NCBI RefSeq assembly: GCF_035685805.1
Contig: NZ_DASSAB010000032.1
Coordinates: 1-64,000, forward strand
Direction: 5' to 3'
Source: Dyella_A sp035685805
GTDB lineage: Bacteria > Pseudomonadota > Gammaproteobacteria > Xanthomonadales > Rhodanobacteraceae
DNA: 64,000 nucleotides
The stretch's first letter is position 1, and each line of letters opens with the position of its first letter. The notes beneath the pieces were generated by a model. It searched no databases and had not been told where the DNA came from. It saw only the letters and a list, made by a program, of their open reading frames with translations. Below, in pieces: positions 32,294 to 40,673 of this stretch. Position numbers and translations under genes: made by a program.

Positions 32294-33484
32294 TCAGCGG
32301 TTGATCTCGGCCCACAACGTCGAGCTCATGCCGAACAGCTTGATGAAGCCCTCGGCCTCTTCCACGCCCCAGTCGGCGGACTGCGCGTAGGTGGCGCCCT
32401 TGGCGTTGAGGATGTGCGGCGAGCGGATCTCCACCGCGGTCACCATGGCACCAGTGGTCTCCAGCACCACCTCGCCGTTGACCTGCGACTGGCTCGAGGC
32501 GAGGAAGGCTTCCAGGTCGGTCTTCACCGGATCGTGGAAGAAGCCCTCGTAGACCACCTCGACCCACTTGCGCGCCACCTCCGGCTTGAAGCGGTTCTGC
32601 TGCTTGGTCAGCACCGCCTCCTCCAGTGCGCGGTGGGCGGCGAGCAGCGAGATCAGGCCCGGCGCTTCGTACACGATGCGGCCCTTCAGGCCGATGGTGG
32701 TGTCGCCGGTATACATGCCGCGGCCCACGCCGTACGGCGCGAACAGCGCATTGAGCTTGGCCAGGATCTGCGCACCGGGCAGCTTCTCGCCATTGAGCGA
32801 CACCGCCTCGCCCTTATCGAAGCCCAACGTGACGGTCAGCTTGTCGGACGGCCATTCGGCGCGCGGCTTGCACCAGCCGCGAGCACCCTCACCCGGCGCC
32901 TTCCAGTGGTCGATCTCGCCGCCGGACAGGGTCACGCCGAGCAGGTTCTCGTTGATGGTGTAGCTCTTCTGCTTGGCGCGCACCTCGAAGCCGCGCTCTT
33001 CCAGGTAGGCCTGCTCGTAGGCGCGGGTCTGGGTGTGCTCCTTCTGGATCTCACGGATCGGCGCGACGATCTGGTAATCGCCCAGCGCCTTCACCGCCAG
33101 GTCGAAGCGCACCTGGTCGTTGCCCATGCCGGTGCAGCCGTGGGCGATCGCCTTGGTGCCCAGCTCCTTGGCGCGCGCGATCGCCGCATCGACGATCAGG
33201 TAGCGGTCGGACACCAGCAGCGGGTACTGGCCCTGGTAGCCCTCGCCGGCCCACACGAAGGGCTTGACGAAGCCGTTCCAGATCGCCGGGCCGCCGTCCA
33301 CGGTGACGTGGCTGGCGACGCCGAGCTCTTTCGCCCGCGCCTCGATGTAGGCGCGCTCCTCGGCATCGACGCCGCCGGTGTCGGCGAACACGGTGTGCAC
33401 GGCCCAGCCGCGCTCTTTCAGGTACGGGACGCAGAAGCTGGTGTCGAGGCCGCCGGAGAAGGCGAGGACGATGTCTTTGCTCAT
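32294..33484 (-). CDS. argG: Argininosuccinate synthase
   Basis: 396 aa. Joins citrulline and aspartate using ATP. The N-terminal PP-loop VLAFSGGLDTSFCVPYL binds ATP, and GCTGMGNDQVRFDLA follows. The protein is of the shorter type common in Xanthomonadales. It sits 28 bp after the OsmC-like gene and 3 bp before the GNAT gene. Confidence 0.96.
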   Translation of the reverse strand: MSKDIVLAFSGGLDTSFCVPYLKERGWAVHTVFADTGGVDAEERAYIEARAKELGVASHVTVDGGPAIWNGFVKPFVWAGEGYQGQYPLLVSDRYLIVDAAIARAKELGTKAIAHGCTGMGNDQVRFDLAVKALGDYQIVAPIREIQKEHTQTRAYEQAYLEERGFEVRAKQKSYTINENLLGVTLSGGEIDHWKAPGEGARGWCKPRAEWPSDKLTVTLGFDKGEAVSLNGEKLPGAQILAKLNALFAPYGVGRGMYTGDTTIGLKGRIVYEAPGLISLLAAHRALEEAVLTKQQNRFKPEVARKWVEVVYEGFFHDPVKTDLEAFLASSQSQVNGEVVLETTGAMVTAVEIRSPHILNAKGATYAQSADWGVEEAEGFIKLFGMSSTLWAEINR

Positions 33485-33512
33485 GGCTTGCAGATCCTGG
33501 AAAGAAAAAAGT

Positions 33513-33989
33513 TCAGATAGAAGAAGCGACGACGATGCGCGGCTCGCAGCGCACCGGGAAATTCACGGAATTGGCGATGAAGCAGGCGTGGTGGGCCGCC
33601 TCGTGCGCGGCCTCGGCCTTGGCCGGGTCGCTGGCGGCGGTGATGGTGACGACGGGACGCAGCACCACTTCGGTGAAGCGGCCGCCGTCGCCCTCGGTGA
33701 CCATCGTGCCTTCGGCCGCGTCGCGGTAGTCGGTGACGACCACGCCGGCGACGGTCGCCATGTGCAGGTACGAGAGCATGTGGCAGGTGGACAGCGCGGC
33801 CACCAGCATGTCCTCGGGGTTGTACTTCGTGGCGTCGCCGCGGAAGGTGGGGTCGGCCGATCCGGCCAGCTCTGGCTTGCCGGGCACGCGAATCACGTGG
33901 TTGCGGCTGTAGCTGCGGTAGCCGTCGGTGCCGGTGCCGCGATTGCCGGTCCAGACCACGTCGACGCGGTAGCGATGGGGGCGGTTCAT
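33513..33989 (-). CDS. OsmC-like protein
   Basis: 158 aa, OsmC/Ohr fold. LVAALSTCHMLSYLHMA carries the first reactive Cys and HHACFIANSV the second, the two-cysteine site used to reduce organic hydroperoxides. The start ATG overlaps the stop of the FMN-binding gene as ATGA. It is inside the arginine array; a direct role in arginine synthesis is not known. Confidence 0.85.
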   Translation of the reverse strand: MNRPHRYRVDVVWTGNRGTGTDGYRSYSRNHVIRVPGKPELAGSADPTFRGDATKYNPEDMLVAALSTCHMLSYLHMATVAGVVVTDYRDAAEGTMVTEGDGGRFTEVVLRPVVTITAASDPAKAEAAHEAAHHACFIANSVNFPVRCEPRIVVASSI

Positions 33990-34612
33990 GCGCGGCCTTC
34001 CTCTTGTTCCTGCATCAGTGCGGCCAGTGCCAGGTCGTCTCCCTGCGCGCGGCGGGTCAGGCCGCCAACCACGCCGGCGCGGTTGGCGGCCGGATGATTC
34101 TGGCTGAGCTTGAATTTGCCCTCGATGCGCTCGATCGCGATCTCGATGCCGGCGATGGCGCCGAGCAACTTTTCCACGTGATCGGCCGGCGCATCGGACA
34201 CCTTCCACGGCGCCGGCTCGCTCGCCTCGAAACGATCGGTGAGCGCATCGAGCAGGCAGCGCAGCCAGCCCGCATCGCGGACCACGCGCAGGTGGCCGTG
34301 CACGTGCGCCACGGCGTAGTTCCAGGTCGGCACCTCGCGGCCACCGTTGGCGTGCTTGCTCGGGTACCAGTTCGGGCTCACGTAGCCCTGCGGACCGTGG
34401 AACACCACCACCACGGCGGCGCCATCCATCGCGGCCAGCTCGTTGCCGCCGGCGACGTGACCGCGCAGCACACCGCCCTGCCGCAGGAACGGAAGGTGGT
34501 TCACCGCCATGCCAGCGGCTGCGTTCGCCACCAGCGTGGCGAACGGATGCGCATCGATCAGCCCGTAAAGGGCCTGCTCGCGCGTCTCGACGAAATGCCT
34601 GGGCTGATACAT
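33986..34612 (-). CDS. FMN-binding (PaiB-like) protein
   Basis: 208 aa, FMN-binding split-barrel family, often named negative transcriptional regulator PaiB. It begins MYQPRHFVETREQALYGLID and has NHLPFLRQGGVLRGHVAGGN and VSPNWYPSKHANGGREVPTWNY, the family signature. In Bacillus PaiB is linked to protease and sporulation control; the function here is not known and may be a flavin-dependent reductase. It starts 11 bp after argF' and overlaps osmC-like by 4 bp. Confidence 0.86.
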   Translation of the reverse strand: MYQPRHFVETREQALYGLIDAHPFATLVANAAAGMAVNHLPFLRQGGVLRGHVAGGNELAAMDGAAVVVVFHGPQGYVSPNWYPSKHANGGREVPTWNYAVAHVHGHLRVVRDAGWLRCLLDALTDRFEASEPAPWKVSDAPADHVEKLLGAIAGIEIAIERIEGKFKLSQNHPAANRAGVVGGLTRRAQGDDLALAALMQEQEEGRA

Positions 34613-34623
34613 GGCGGCGCGGC

Positions 34624-35631
34624 TCAACCCTGGCCGATCAGCGACGCCATCACCGCCTTCTGCACGTGCAGGCGGTTCTCGGCTTCGTCGATGGCGATGC
34701 AGGCAGCCGAATCCATCACCGCGTCGGTGGCCTTGATGTTGCGGCGAAGCGGCAGGCAGTGGCTGAAAAGGCCGTGGTCGGTCAGCGCCATCTTTGCCTC
34801 GTCGACGATGAAGTGCTTGTTGGCTTCGCGGATCGGCTTCTCCTGCTCCCACCGGCCGAAGTACGGCAGCGCGCCCCAGCTCTTGGCGTACACCACGTGC
34901 GCCCCCGAGTAGGCCTCCTCGATGTCGTGGCTGACCTTCAGCGAGCCGCCGTTGACCGCGGCGTTCTCGTAGCCGGCCTGCATGTAGCGCTCGTCCAGCA
35001 CGTAGTCGGGCGTGGGACACAGCAGGGTCACGTCCATGCCCATCTTGGTGGCGATCAGCAATGCCGAGTTGGCCACTGCGGTGTTGAGCGGCTTGGGGTG
35101 GTAGGTCCAGGTCAGCACGTACTTCCTGTTCTGCAGATCACCCAAGTGCTCCTTCATCGCCAGCGCATGGGCCAGCTCCTGGCACGGGTGGGTGATCGTC
35201 TCCATGTTGATCACCGGCACCGTGGCGTACTGCGCGAACGCCTTGATGACCTTGTCCTCGCGGTCCACCGACCAGTCCTGGAATTTCGGGAAGGCGCGCA
35301 CCGCGATCAGGTCGACGTAGCGGCTGAGCACGCGCGCTACTTCGGCGATGTGCTCCTCGGTATCGCCGTCCATCACGCTGCCCACCTCGAACTCGATTGG
35401 CCACGCGTCCTTGCCCGGCGCCAGCACAATGGCATGCCCGCCCAGGTGGAATGCACCCAGTTCGAAGCTGGTGCGGGTGCGCATCGAGGGATTGAAGAAC
35501 AGCAGCGCCACCGATTTGCCGGCCAGCTGCTGCCCGCGCGGCGAGCGCTTGAACGCAGCCGCCTGTTCCAGCAGCGTGTCGATCTCGGCGCGGCTGTAGT
35601 CCTGGGTGGTGATGAAATGCCGAAGGGTCAT
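34624..35631 (-). CDS. argF': N-acetylornithine carbamoyltransferase
   Basis: 335 aa. It transfers the carbamoyl group to N-acetylornithine, giving N-acetylcitrulline, instead of using ornithine. The acetyl-specific form is shown by FNPSMRTRTSFELGAFHLGG, the WPIEFEVGSVMDG segment that carries the Glu known to favour acetyl over succinyl substrates, and ETITHPCQELAHALAMKEHLG. The start at 35631 (MTLRHFITTQD) matches the X. campestris enzyme and has AAGAG 11 bases upstream; an ATG three codons earlier is possible. It is the first structural gene of the arginine/proline array, ~90 bp after an intrinsic terminator and leader ORF that may attenuate the operon. Confidence 0.93.
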   Translation of the reverse strand: MTLRHFITTQDYSRAEIDTLLEQAAAFKRSPRGQQLAGKSVALLFFNPSMRTRTSFELGAFHLGGHAIVLAPGKDAWPIEFEVGSVMDGDTEEHIAEVARVLSRYVDLIAVRAFPKFQDWSVDREDKVIKAFAQYATVPVINMETITHPCQELAHALAMKEHLGDLQNRKYVLTWTYHPKPLNTAVANSALLIATKMGMDVTLLCPTPDYVLDERYMQAGYENAAVNGGSLKVSHDIEEAYSGAHVVYAKSWGALPYFGRWEQEKPIREANKHFIVDEAKMALTDHGLFSHCLPLRRNIKATDAVMDSAACIAIDEAENRLHVQKAVMASLIGQG

Positions 35632-35714
35632 GGGTGACATCGCTCTTGGTGAATGGTCCGGCCCTGGGTGACCGGTCCCGCCATGCTTGGACGGATCCGC
35701 GTGAGGTAAATCCA

Positions 35715-35748
35715 AAACGAAAAAACCCGGCGCGAGGGCCGGGTTTTT
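35715..35748 (-). terminator. Intrinsic terminator in the argF' leader (attenuator)
   Basis: On the minus strand AAAAACCCGGC and GCCGGGTTTTT form an 11-bp stem with loop CCTCGC, followed by T and CGTTTT. It lies 36 bases after the leader stop codon and ~90 before argF', inside the transcript rather than after a gene, the position expected of an attenuator. The previous gene has its own hairpin at 35972. Confidence 0.85.
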
Positions 35749-35793
35749 CAGTCGTTGCACCTGGAACAGCAGCGCGCGACAGCCTACCCGGCC
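35737..35793 (-). promoter_or_regulatory. Candidate antiterminator pairing
   Basis: GGCCGGGT at 35793-35786, covering the last three sense codons and the first stop base of the leader, is exactly complementary over 8 bases to ACCCGGCC at 35744-35737 in the terminator's 5' arm. The two structures exclude each other. A ribosome at the leader stop would cover the first segment and favour termination; one stalled at Arg codons 32-35 would leave it free and favour readthrough. Confidence 0.55.
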
Positions 35794-35915
35794 AAATGTC
35801 GGACCAGCGGTCGGCGCGCACGCGACGTCATCCCGGCAGCCATGCGGGCGCTGGTGAGGACGTTGGCGGTATAGACGGCTGTGGACATGGGAAGCTCGGG
35901 CAGGGGAGTGGGCAT
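35784..35915 (-). CDS. Candidate arginine leader peptide
   Basis: A 43-codon ORF (ATG 35915, TAG 35786-35784), with internal ATGs at 35888, 35840 and 35828 that would give shorter peptides. It contains five Arg; four lie in eight codons, as RARRPLVR at residues 32-39, two of them the uncommon CGA. The stop lies 36 bases before an intrinsic terminator and ~150 bases before argF'. Arrangement and content fit a leader peptide for ribosome-mediated attenuation in response to arginyl-tRNA. No strong Shine-Dalgarno is visible before the first ATG. No such leader for arginine is known to me from Proteobacteria. Confidence 0.55.
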   Translation of the reverse strand: MPTPLPELPMSTAVYTANVLTSARMAAGMTSRARRPLVRHLAG

Positions 35916-35971
35916 GATGGCGGCAATATCGCTGCTATGCAACAAAATTAAGGGCCTGCGCCCAAACGGAA

Positions 35972-35993
35972 GCCGCCGCCCGAAGGCGGCGGC
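35972..35993 (-). terminator. Hairpin after the glycine-zipper gene
   Basis: GCCGCCGCC-CGAA-GGCGGCGGC, a 9-bp stem followed on the minus strand by TTCCGTTT. A weak terminator separating this gene from the arginine leader. Confidence 0.6.
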
Positions 35994-36017
35994 TCGTCGG
36001 CCCGCGGGTGCGGGATC

Positions 36018-36551
36018 TCAGTCGGCGGGCTCGACGCTCACCCGCACGCGCAGACGCTCGCCCGGGTCGTAGCTGAGCCGCGAGACATACACCTCGCCGC
36101 GGTAACGGTATTCCACGTCGTAGCTGGTGATGCGGCGCTGCTCGCTGATCTGGCTGACTTCGCGGCAACGCGTCTCGCTGCTTTCGTACTCGCGTCCGCC
36201 GGCCGCGCGATGCCCGACGGCGCCACCCGCCACCGCACCGGCCACGGTGGCGGCCTTGCGGCCGTCGCCCTTGCCCACCGTGTTGCCGAGCACGCCACCA
36301 ACGATGGCACCAAGCACCGTACCGGCCGTGGTGTTGCCGCCCTCACGGCGGACCACCGGCTGGTCGTAACACTCCTGGCGCGGCACCTCGGTGCGCGTCA
36401 CGCCGTAGTTGGGATCCACCCGCAGCACGTCGGCCCAGCCGTAGTGGGTGTTGTCGTCGCCGGGAGGGCCGGGCGGCGCATAGCGATCCTGCGCATGAAC
36501 GGCACCGGCGAGCAGGGTCAGCGCCAGCGCGGGAAGCAACATCTTGGTCAT
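36018..36551 (-). CDS. Glycine-zipper 2TM outer-membrane-type protein
   Basis: 177 aa from the ATG at 36551 (preceded by GAGGTGGAG). A signal peptide (1-19) leads to a mature protein with a glycine-zipper segment, GTVLGAIVGGVLGNTVGKGDGRKAATVAGAVAGGAVG at ~75-110, typical of the SlyB/Rickettsia 17-kDa family. The C-terminal SYDVEYRYRGEVYVSRL part is the family's small beta domain. No lipobox Cys was seen at the cleavage site. It probably sits in the envelope; exact role unknown. Confidence 0.8.
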   Translation of the reverse strand: MTKMLLPALALTLLAGAVHAQDRYAPPGPPGDDNTHYGWADVLRVDPNYGVTRTEVPRQECYDQPVVRREGGNTTAGTVLGAIVGGVLGNTVGKGDGRKAATVAGAVAGGAVGHRAAGGREYESSETRCREVSQISEQRRITSYDVEYRYRGEVYVSRLSYDPGERLRVRVSVEPAD

Positions 36552-36732
36552 TGCGGACTCCACCTCGGGAGAAGTAACCGGCCCTGATGGACCGTACGCC
36601 ATTCGAGCAAATTCACACTGAATCCACGCTTAGAAATCCGTCCATCGGCGAGTCGTCTTAGCCCTTGTTAAGATGCCCGGCCTCCTTGGCCTGATGCGGG
36701 CCAGGCACGCTCTGCCGAGGATTCTCCCGCCC

Positions 36733-38100
36733 ATGCCCATTTCGCTCTACAACAGCCTCAGCCGCCGGGTCGAGCCGTTTGCACCGCTGGACGCCGGGCG
36801 GGTCACCGTTTATCTGTGCGGGCCCACCGTCTACAGCTACGTGCACATCGGCAACGCGCGCGGGCCGGTGGTGTTCGACGTGCTGGTGCGGCTGCTGCGG
36901 CGGCATTACCCGCAGGTGGTCTACGCCCGCAACATCACCGACGTGGATGACAAGATCAACAACGCCGCACTCGAGCAGGGCGTGCCGATCAACGCCATCA
37001 CCGATCGCTTCGCCGCCGCCTACCGGGAGGACATGGCCACGCTCGGCATTGCGCCGCCCGACATCGAGCCGCATGCGACCGCCCATATCGGCGAGATCAT
37101 CGCCATGATCGAGACGCTGATTGCCGGAGGCAACGCCTATGCCGCCGAGGACCATGTGCTGTTCGACGTGGCGTCCTACGGGGCCTACGGCGCGCTGTCC
37201 GGTCGCGACACGGAAGAGATGATTGCCGGCGCCCGGGTGGAAGTGGCGCCCTACAAGAAAAACCCCGCCGACTTCGTGCTGTGGAAGCCGTCCACGCCCG
37301 AATTGCCGGGCTGGGACAGCCCCTGGGGCCGCGGCCGCCCGGGCTGGCACATCGAATGCTCGGCGATGAGCGCGGCGCACCTGGGCGAGACCATCGACAT
37401 TCATGCCGGCGGCATCGACCTGCAGTTCCCGCATCACGAGAACGAGATCGCCCAGTCCACCTGCGCGCACGGCGGAAAGACGTTCGCCCGCTGGTGGATG
37501 CACAACGGCATGCTCACCTTCGACGGCCGCAAGATGTCCAAGTCGCTGGGCAACGTGCTGCACGTCCACCAGTTGCTCCAGCAGCATCCGCCGGAGGCCT
37601 TGCGGCTGCTGCTGCTGCGCGGTCACTACCGCCAGCCGCTGGACTGGTCGGACAACGCGATCGCCCAGGCGATCAGCACGCTGGACGGCTGGTATCGCGT
37701 GCTGCGCGACCTCGAAGGCGTTGCAGTGGAAGGCAGCCTGCCCGTACCCGAATCCATCGAGGCCGCACTTAGTGACGACCTCAACACGCCGCAGGCGCTG
37801 GCCGAGTTGTCGATGCTTGCCGATGCGGCACGGCAAGCCGGCACCCCAGCGGCCAAGGCCGCCCTGCTCGGCGGCGGCGCGCTGCTCGGCCTGCTGCAGC
37901 AACTGCCGCAAGCCTGGTTCCAGCGCGGCACCGACAGCCTCGATGGCGCTCGGGTGGAAGCCCTGCTGGAAGAGCGCCGCGCCGCGCGAGCGGCGAAGGA
38001 TTTCGCCCGCGCCGATGCAATCCGCGCGGAGCTGACCACGATGGGCGTGGTCATCGAGGACGGCGCCCAAGGCACGCGCTGGAGTGTGGTCAAGGGTTGA
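36733..38100 (+). CDS. cysS: Cysteinyl-tRNA synthetase
   Basis: 455 aa. Class I motifs are present: HIGN at ~38 (YVHIGNARGPVVFDV) and KMSKSLGN at ~267. The zinc-binding residues are the early Cys in VYLCGPTVYS, the Cys in WHIECSAMS and the His/Glu in PHHENEIAQS. The start at 36733 (MPISLYNSL) is chosen over an upstream in-frame ATG that gives non-family sequence. Monocistronic as far as seen. Confidence 0.97.
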   Translation: MPISLYNSLSRRVEPFAPLDAGRVTVYLCGPTVYSYVHIGNARGPVVFDVLVRLLRRHYPQVVYARNITDVDDKINNAALEQGVPINAITDRFAAAYREDMATLGIAPPDIEPHATAHIGEIIAMIETLIAGGNAYAAEDHVLFDVASYGAYGALSGRDTEEMIAGARVEVAPYKKNPADFVLWKPSTPELPGWDSPWGRGRPGWHIECSAMSAAHLGETIDIHAGGIDLQFPHHENEIAQSTCAHGGKTFARWWMHNGMLTFDGRKMSKSLGNVLHVHQLLQQHPPEALRLLLLRGHYRQPLDWSDNAIAQAISTLDGWYRVLRDLEGVAVEGSLPVPESIEAALSDDLNTPQALAELSMLADAARQAGTPAAKAALLGGGALLGLLQQLPQAWFQRGTDSLDGARVEALLEERRAARAAKDFARADAIRAELTTMGVVIEDGAQGTRWSVVKG

Positions 38101-38172
38101 CCTCATCCGCCGCAAGTGGCCGCTTTGCTGCTCAGTCTCATGGATCCGCCGGCACGTGGAATGGCTCGTGAC

Positions 38173-38275
38173 GTCATTCCCGCGGGAGCGGGAGGAGCTT
38201 TTCAACGCGAGTGCCGGTCATCGATATTGGCCTCTGCCCCCGCCCCATGGATTCCCGCTTTTGCGGGAATGGCGT
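38173..38275. repeat. Dispersed palindromic element, copy 2
   Basis: GTCATTCCCGCGGGAGCGGGA at the left and ATTCCCGCTTTTGCGGGAAT at the right form an outward pair in the 287-bp gap between cysS and sufE. Same family as the element at 22490. Confidence 0.65.
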
Positions 38276-38387
38276 CGAGGAGAGACGGGCACCTGCCCCG
38301 TGACGCATGAGCCCGCCCTCCCACCAGGCGGCCAGCACGACGCCGGGCCCGGTCGCGTCCCGCCGCCGGGGGCGCAATAATGCGTGG

Positions 38388-38813
38388 ATGACCGAGACCC
38401 CCACGACCCACGACGCCCAGCAGCAAATTGCCGAGGAGTTCGCCTTCTTCGGTGACTGGACCGAGCGCTACCAGTACCTGATCGACCTGGGCAAGCAGTT
38501 GCCCGCCTTCCCCGACGACGCCAGGACCGAGGCCAACCGTGTGCACGGCTGCCAGTCGATGGTGTGGCTGGTGCCCAGCGGCGACGCGGCCAAGATGCAC
38601 TTCGAGGCGATCAGCGATTCGGCCATCGTTTCCGGGCTGATCGCGCTGGTGTTGCGGGTGTACTCCGATCGCTCCGCCGCCGAAATTGTGGCGACCGAGC
38701 CGGAGTTCATCCAGACCATCGGCCTGGCCAAGCACCTCTCGCCCACGCGCTCGAACGGGCTGGCGGCGATGCTGGCCAAGATCAAGGCCTACGCCGCCGC
38801 TACGCTGGCCTGA
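38388..38813 (+). CDS. sufE: Cysteine desulfuration protein SufE
   Basis: 141 aa. SufE accepts sulfur from the desulfurase SufS on a conserved Cys and passes it to SufB for Fe-S cluster assembly. The site is HGCQSMVWL with Cys55. The start at 38388 (MTETPTTHD) is preferred over a longer frame with a basic non-family N-terminus. No suf genes are adjacent, so it is an orphan here. Confidence 0.93.
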   Translation: MTETPTTHDAQQQIAEEFAFFGDWTERYQYLIDLGKQLPAFPDDARTEANRVHGCQSMVWLVPSGDAAKMHFEAISDSAIVSGLIALVLRVYSDRSAAEIVATEPEFIQTIGLAKHLSPTRSNGLAAMLAKIKAYAAATLA

Positions 38814-38843
38814 CCGGACGGCGCAAGCCAGCGCACGGGGCAG

Positions 38844-39584
38844 CTACATGGATGCCAGCGTGGCCTGCACGGCCGCGTCGGGCACAGGCTGTCCCGCCTC
38901 GCGTCGCTCGGAATACCGATCCACCAGTTGCGCGGCATGCGGGCGCAGCAGCACGGTGAAACGCACCAGCTCCTCCATCACGTCGACGATGCGATCGTAG
39001 TAGGCCGAGGGCTTCATGCGGCCGGCCTCGTCGAATTCCTGCCAGGCCTTGGCCACGCTGGACTGGTTGGGGATGGTGACCATGCGCATCCAGCGCCCCA
39101 GCAGGCGCAGCGTGTTGACCGCATTGAACGACTGCGAGCCGCCGGACACCTGCATCACCGCCAGCGTGCGGCCCTGGGTGGGGCGTACCGAGCCTATCGA
39201 CAGCGGCAGGTGATCGATTTGCGCCTTCATCACGCCGGTGATCTGGCCGTGCCGCTCCGGGCTGCACCAGACCTGGCCCTCGGACCACAGCGAGAGCTCG
39301 CGCAGTTCGCGCACGGCCGGGTGGTCGTCAGCGCCCGGCTGGTCGGGCCACGGCAGGTCGGAGGGATCGAAGATGCGCGTTTCGGCACCGAAGAACTGCA
39401 GCAGCCGCGCCGCCTCTTCCACCGCCAGCCGCGAGTACGAGCGCTCGCGCAGCGAGCCATACAGCAGCAGGATGCGCGGCGGCGGCTGGTCCGGCGCCAG
39501 GCCCAGCGCCGGGCGGCGATGGGCGAATTCCGGCTGCAGCGCCGGCAACAGATCGGGATCGGCAAGGGTGCGCAGCCGGCTCAT
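38844..39584 (-). CDS. arsH: NADPH-dependent FMN reductase ArsH
   Basis: 246 aa, ArsH family flavoprotein that oxidises trivalent organoarsenicals in well-studied members. It shows the FMN-binding ILLLYGSLRERSYSRLAVEEA and PERHGQITGVMKAQIDHLPLS. The start overlaps the acr3 stop by 4 bp (ATGA). Last gene of the arsenic operon. Confidence 0.93.
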   Translation of the reverse strand: MSRLRTLADPDLLPALQPEFAHRRPALGLAPDQPPPRILLLYGSLRERSYSRLAVEEAARLLQFFGAETRIFDPSDLPWPDQPGADDHPAVRELRELSLWSEGQVWCSPERHGQITGVMKAQIDHLPLSIGSVRPTQGRTLAVMQVSGGSQSFNAVNTLRLLGRWMRMVTIPNQSSVAKAWQEFDEAGRMKPSAYYDRIVDVMEELVRFTVLLRPHAAQLVDRYSERREAGQPVPDAAVQATLASM

Positions 39585-40645
39585 GCGCGCGTCTCCGCCG
39601 TCACCGGGAAGCGCGACCGCATCGCCCGCGCCGCATGCACCAGCGCCAGCAGCACCGGCACCTCCACCAGTGGCCCGATCACCGCGGCAAACGCCACCTT
39701 CGACGCCAGCCCGAATGCGGCGATGGCCACCGCGATAGCCAGCTCGAAGTTGTTGCCGGCGGCAGTAAACGCCACCGCCGTGGTGCGCGGGTAATTGGCG
39801 CCGACGAAACGCGCCATCGCGAAGCTCGCCGCAAACATCACCACAAAGTACACCACCAGCGGCAGCGCCACGCGCAGCACATCGGCCGGCAGCGCGAGCA
39901 GCTGGCCGCCCTTGAGGCTGAACATCGCCACGATGGTGAACAGCAGCGCCACCAGCGTGATCGGCCCGATGCGCGGCAGGAAGCGCTCGGTATACCAGGC
40001 CTCACCCTTGCTGCGGATCAGCACGCGCCGGCTCAGCCAGCCGGCGGCGAACGGGATGCCGAGATAGATCAGCACCGCGACAGCGATGGTGGAAAACGCC
40101 ACCGGCACCACCTGCCCCGCGAGGCCGAACAGCGGCGGCAATACGCTGAGGAAGAACCACGCATACGCGCCGAAGGTGAGCAGCTGGAAGATCGCGTTGA
40201 ACGCCACCAGCCCGGCCACGTATTGGTTGTCGCCGCCGGCCAGCTGGTTCCACACCAGCACCATGGCGATGCAGCGCGCGAGGCCAATCAGGATCAGCCC
40301 GGTCATGTACTCGGGCTGGTCGCGCAGGAAGATCACCGCCAGCGCGAACATCAGCAGCGGCCCGATGATCCAGTTCTGCAGCAGCGACAGCCACAACAGG
40401 CGGCGGTCGGCGAATACCCGGTGCAGCTCCTCGTAGCGCACCTTAGCCAGCGGCGGATACATCATCAGCACCAGGCCAACCGCGATCGGAAGGTTAGTGC
40501 TGCCGATGCTCAGGTGATCGAGCGCCGCGGGCAACTGCGGGAACACCGAGCCGAGCAGCACGCCCAGTGCCATCGCGGCGAATATCCACACGGTGAGGTA
40601 ACGGTCGAGAAACGAGAGGCGAAGGCGTGGGGCGGCGGCGGTCAT
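39581..40645 (-). CDS. acr3: Arsenite efflux permease, Acr3 type
   Basis: 354 aa with about ten membrane helices. LIGLARCIAMVLVWNQLAGGD holds the conserved membrane Cys required for arsenite export in Acr3 pumps. The ATG at 40645 (MTAAAPRLRLSFLDRYLTVWIF) is used; the longer frame runs into arsC. It lies 28 bp after arsC and overlaps arsH by 4 bp. It is not the unrelated ArsB pump. Confidence 0.94.
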   Translation of the reverse strand: MTAAAPRLRLSFLDRYLTVWIFAAMALGVLLGSVFPQLPAALDHLSIGSTNLPIAVGLVLMMYPPLAKVRYEELHRVFADRRLLWLSLLQNWIIGPLLMFALAVIFLRDQPEYMTGLILIGLARCIAMVLVWNQLAGGDNQYVAGLVAFNAIFQLLTFGAYAWFFLSVLPPLFGLAGQVVPVAFSTIAVAVLIYLGIPFAAGWLSRRVLIRSKGEAWYTERFLPRIGPITLVALLFTIVAMFSLKGGQLLALPADVLRVALPLVVYFVVMFAASFAMARFVGANYPRTTAVAFTAAGNNFELAIAVAIAAFGLASKVAFAAVIGPLVEVPVLLALVHAARAMRSRFPVTAETRA

Positions 40646-40673
40646 CGGTGAATCCGACAAGAGTGAAAAGCCA

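Noticed and set aside
35932..35960. ArgR operator before the arginine leader
   Set aside because: The TTGCATA/ATATTGC stretch is not a proper inverted repeat and does not match the ARG-box pattern.
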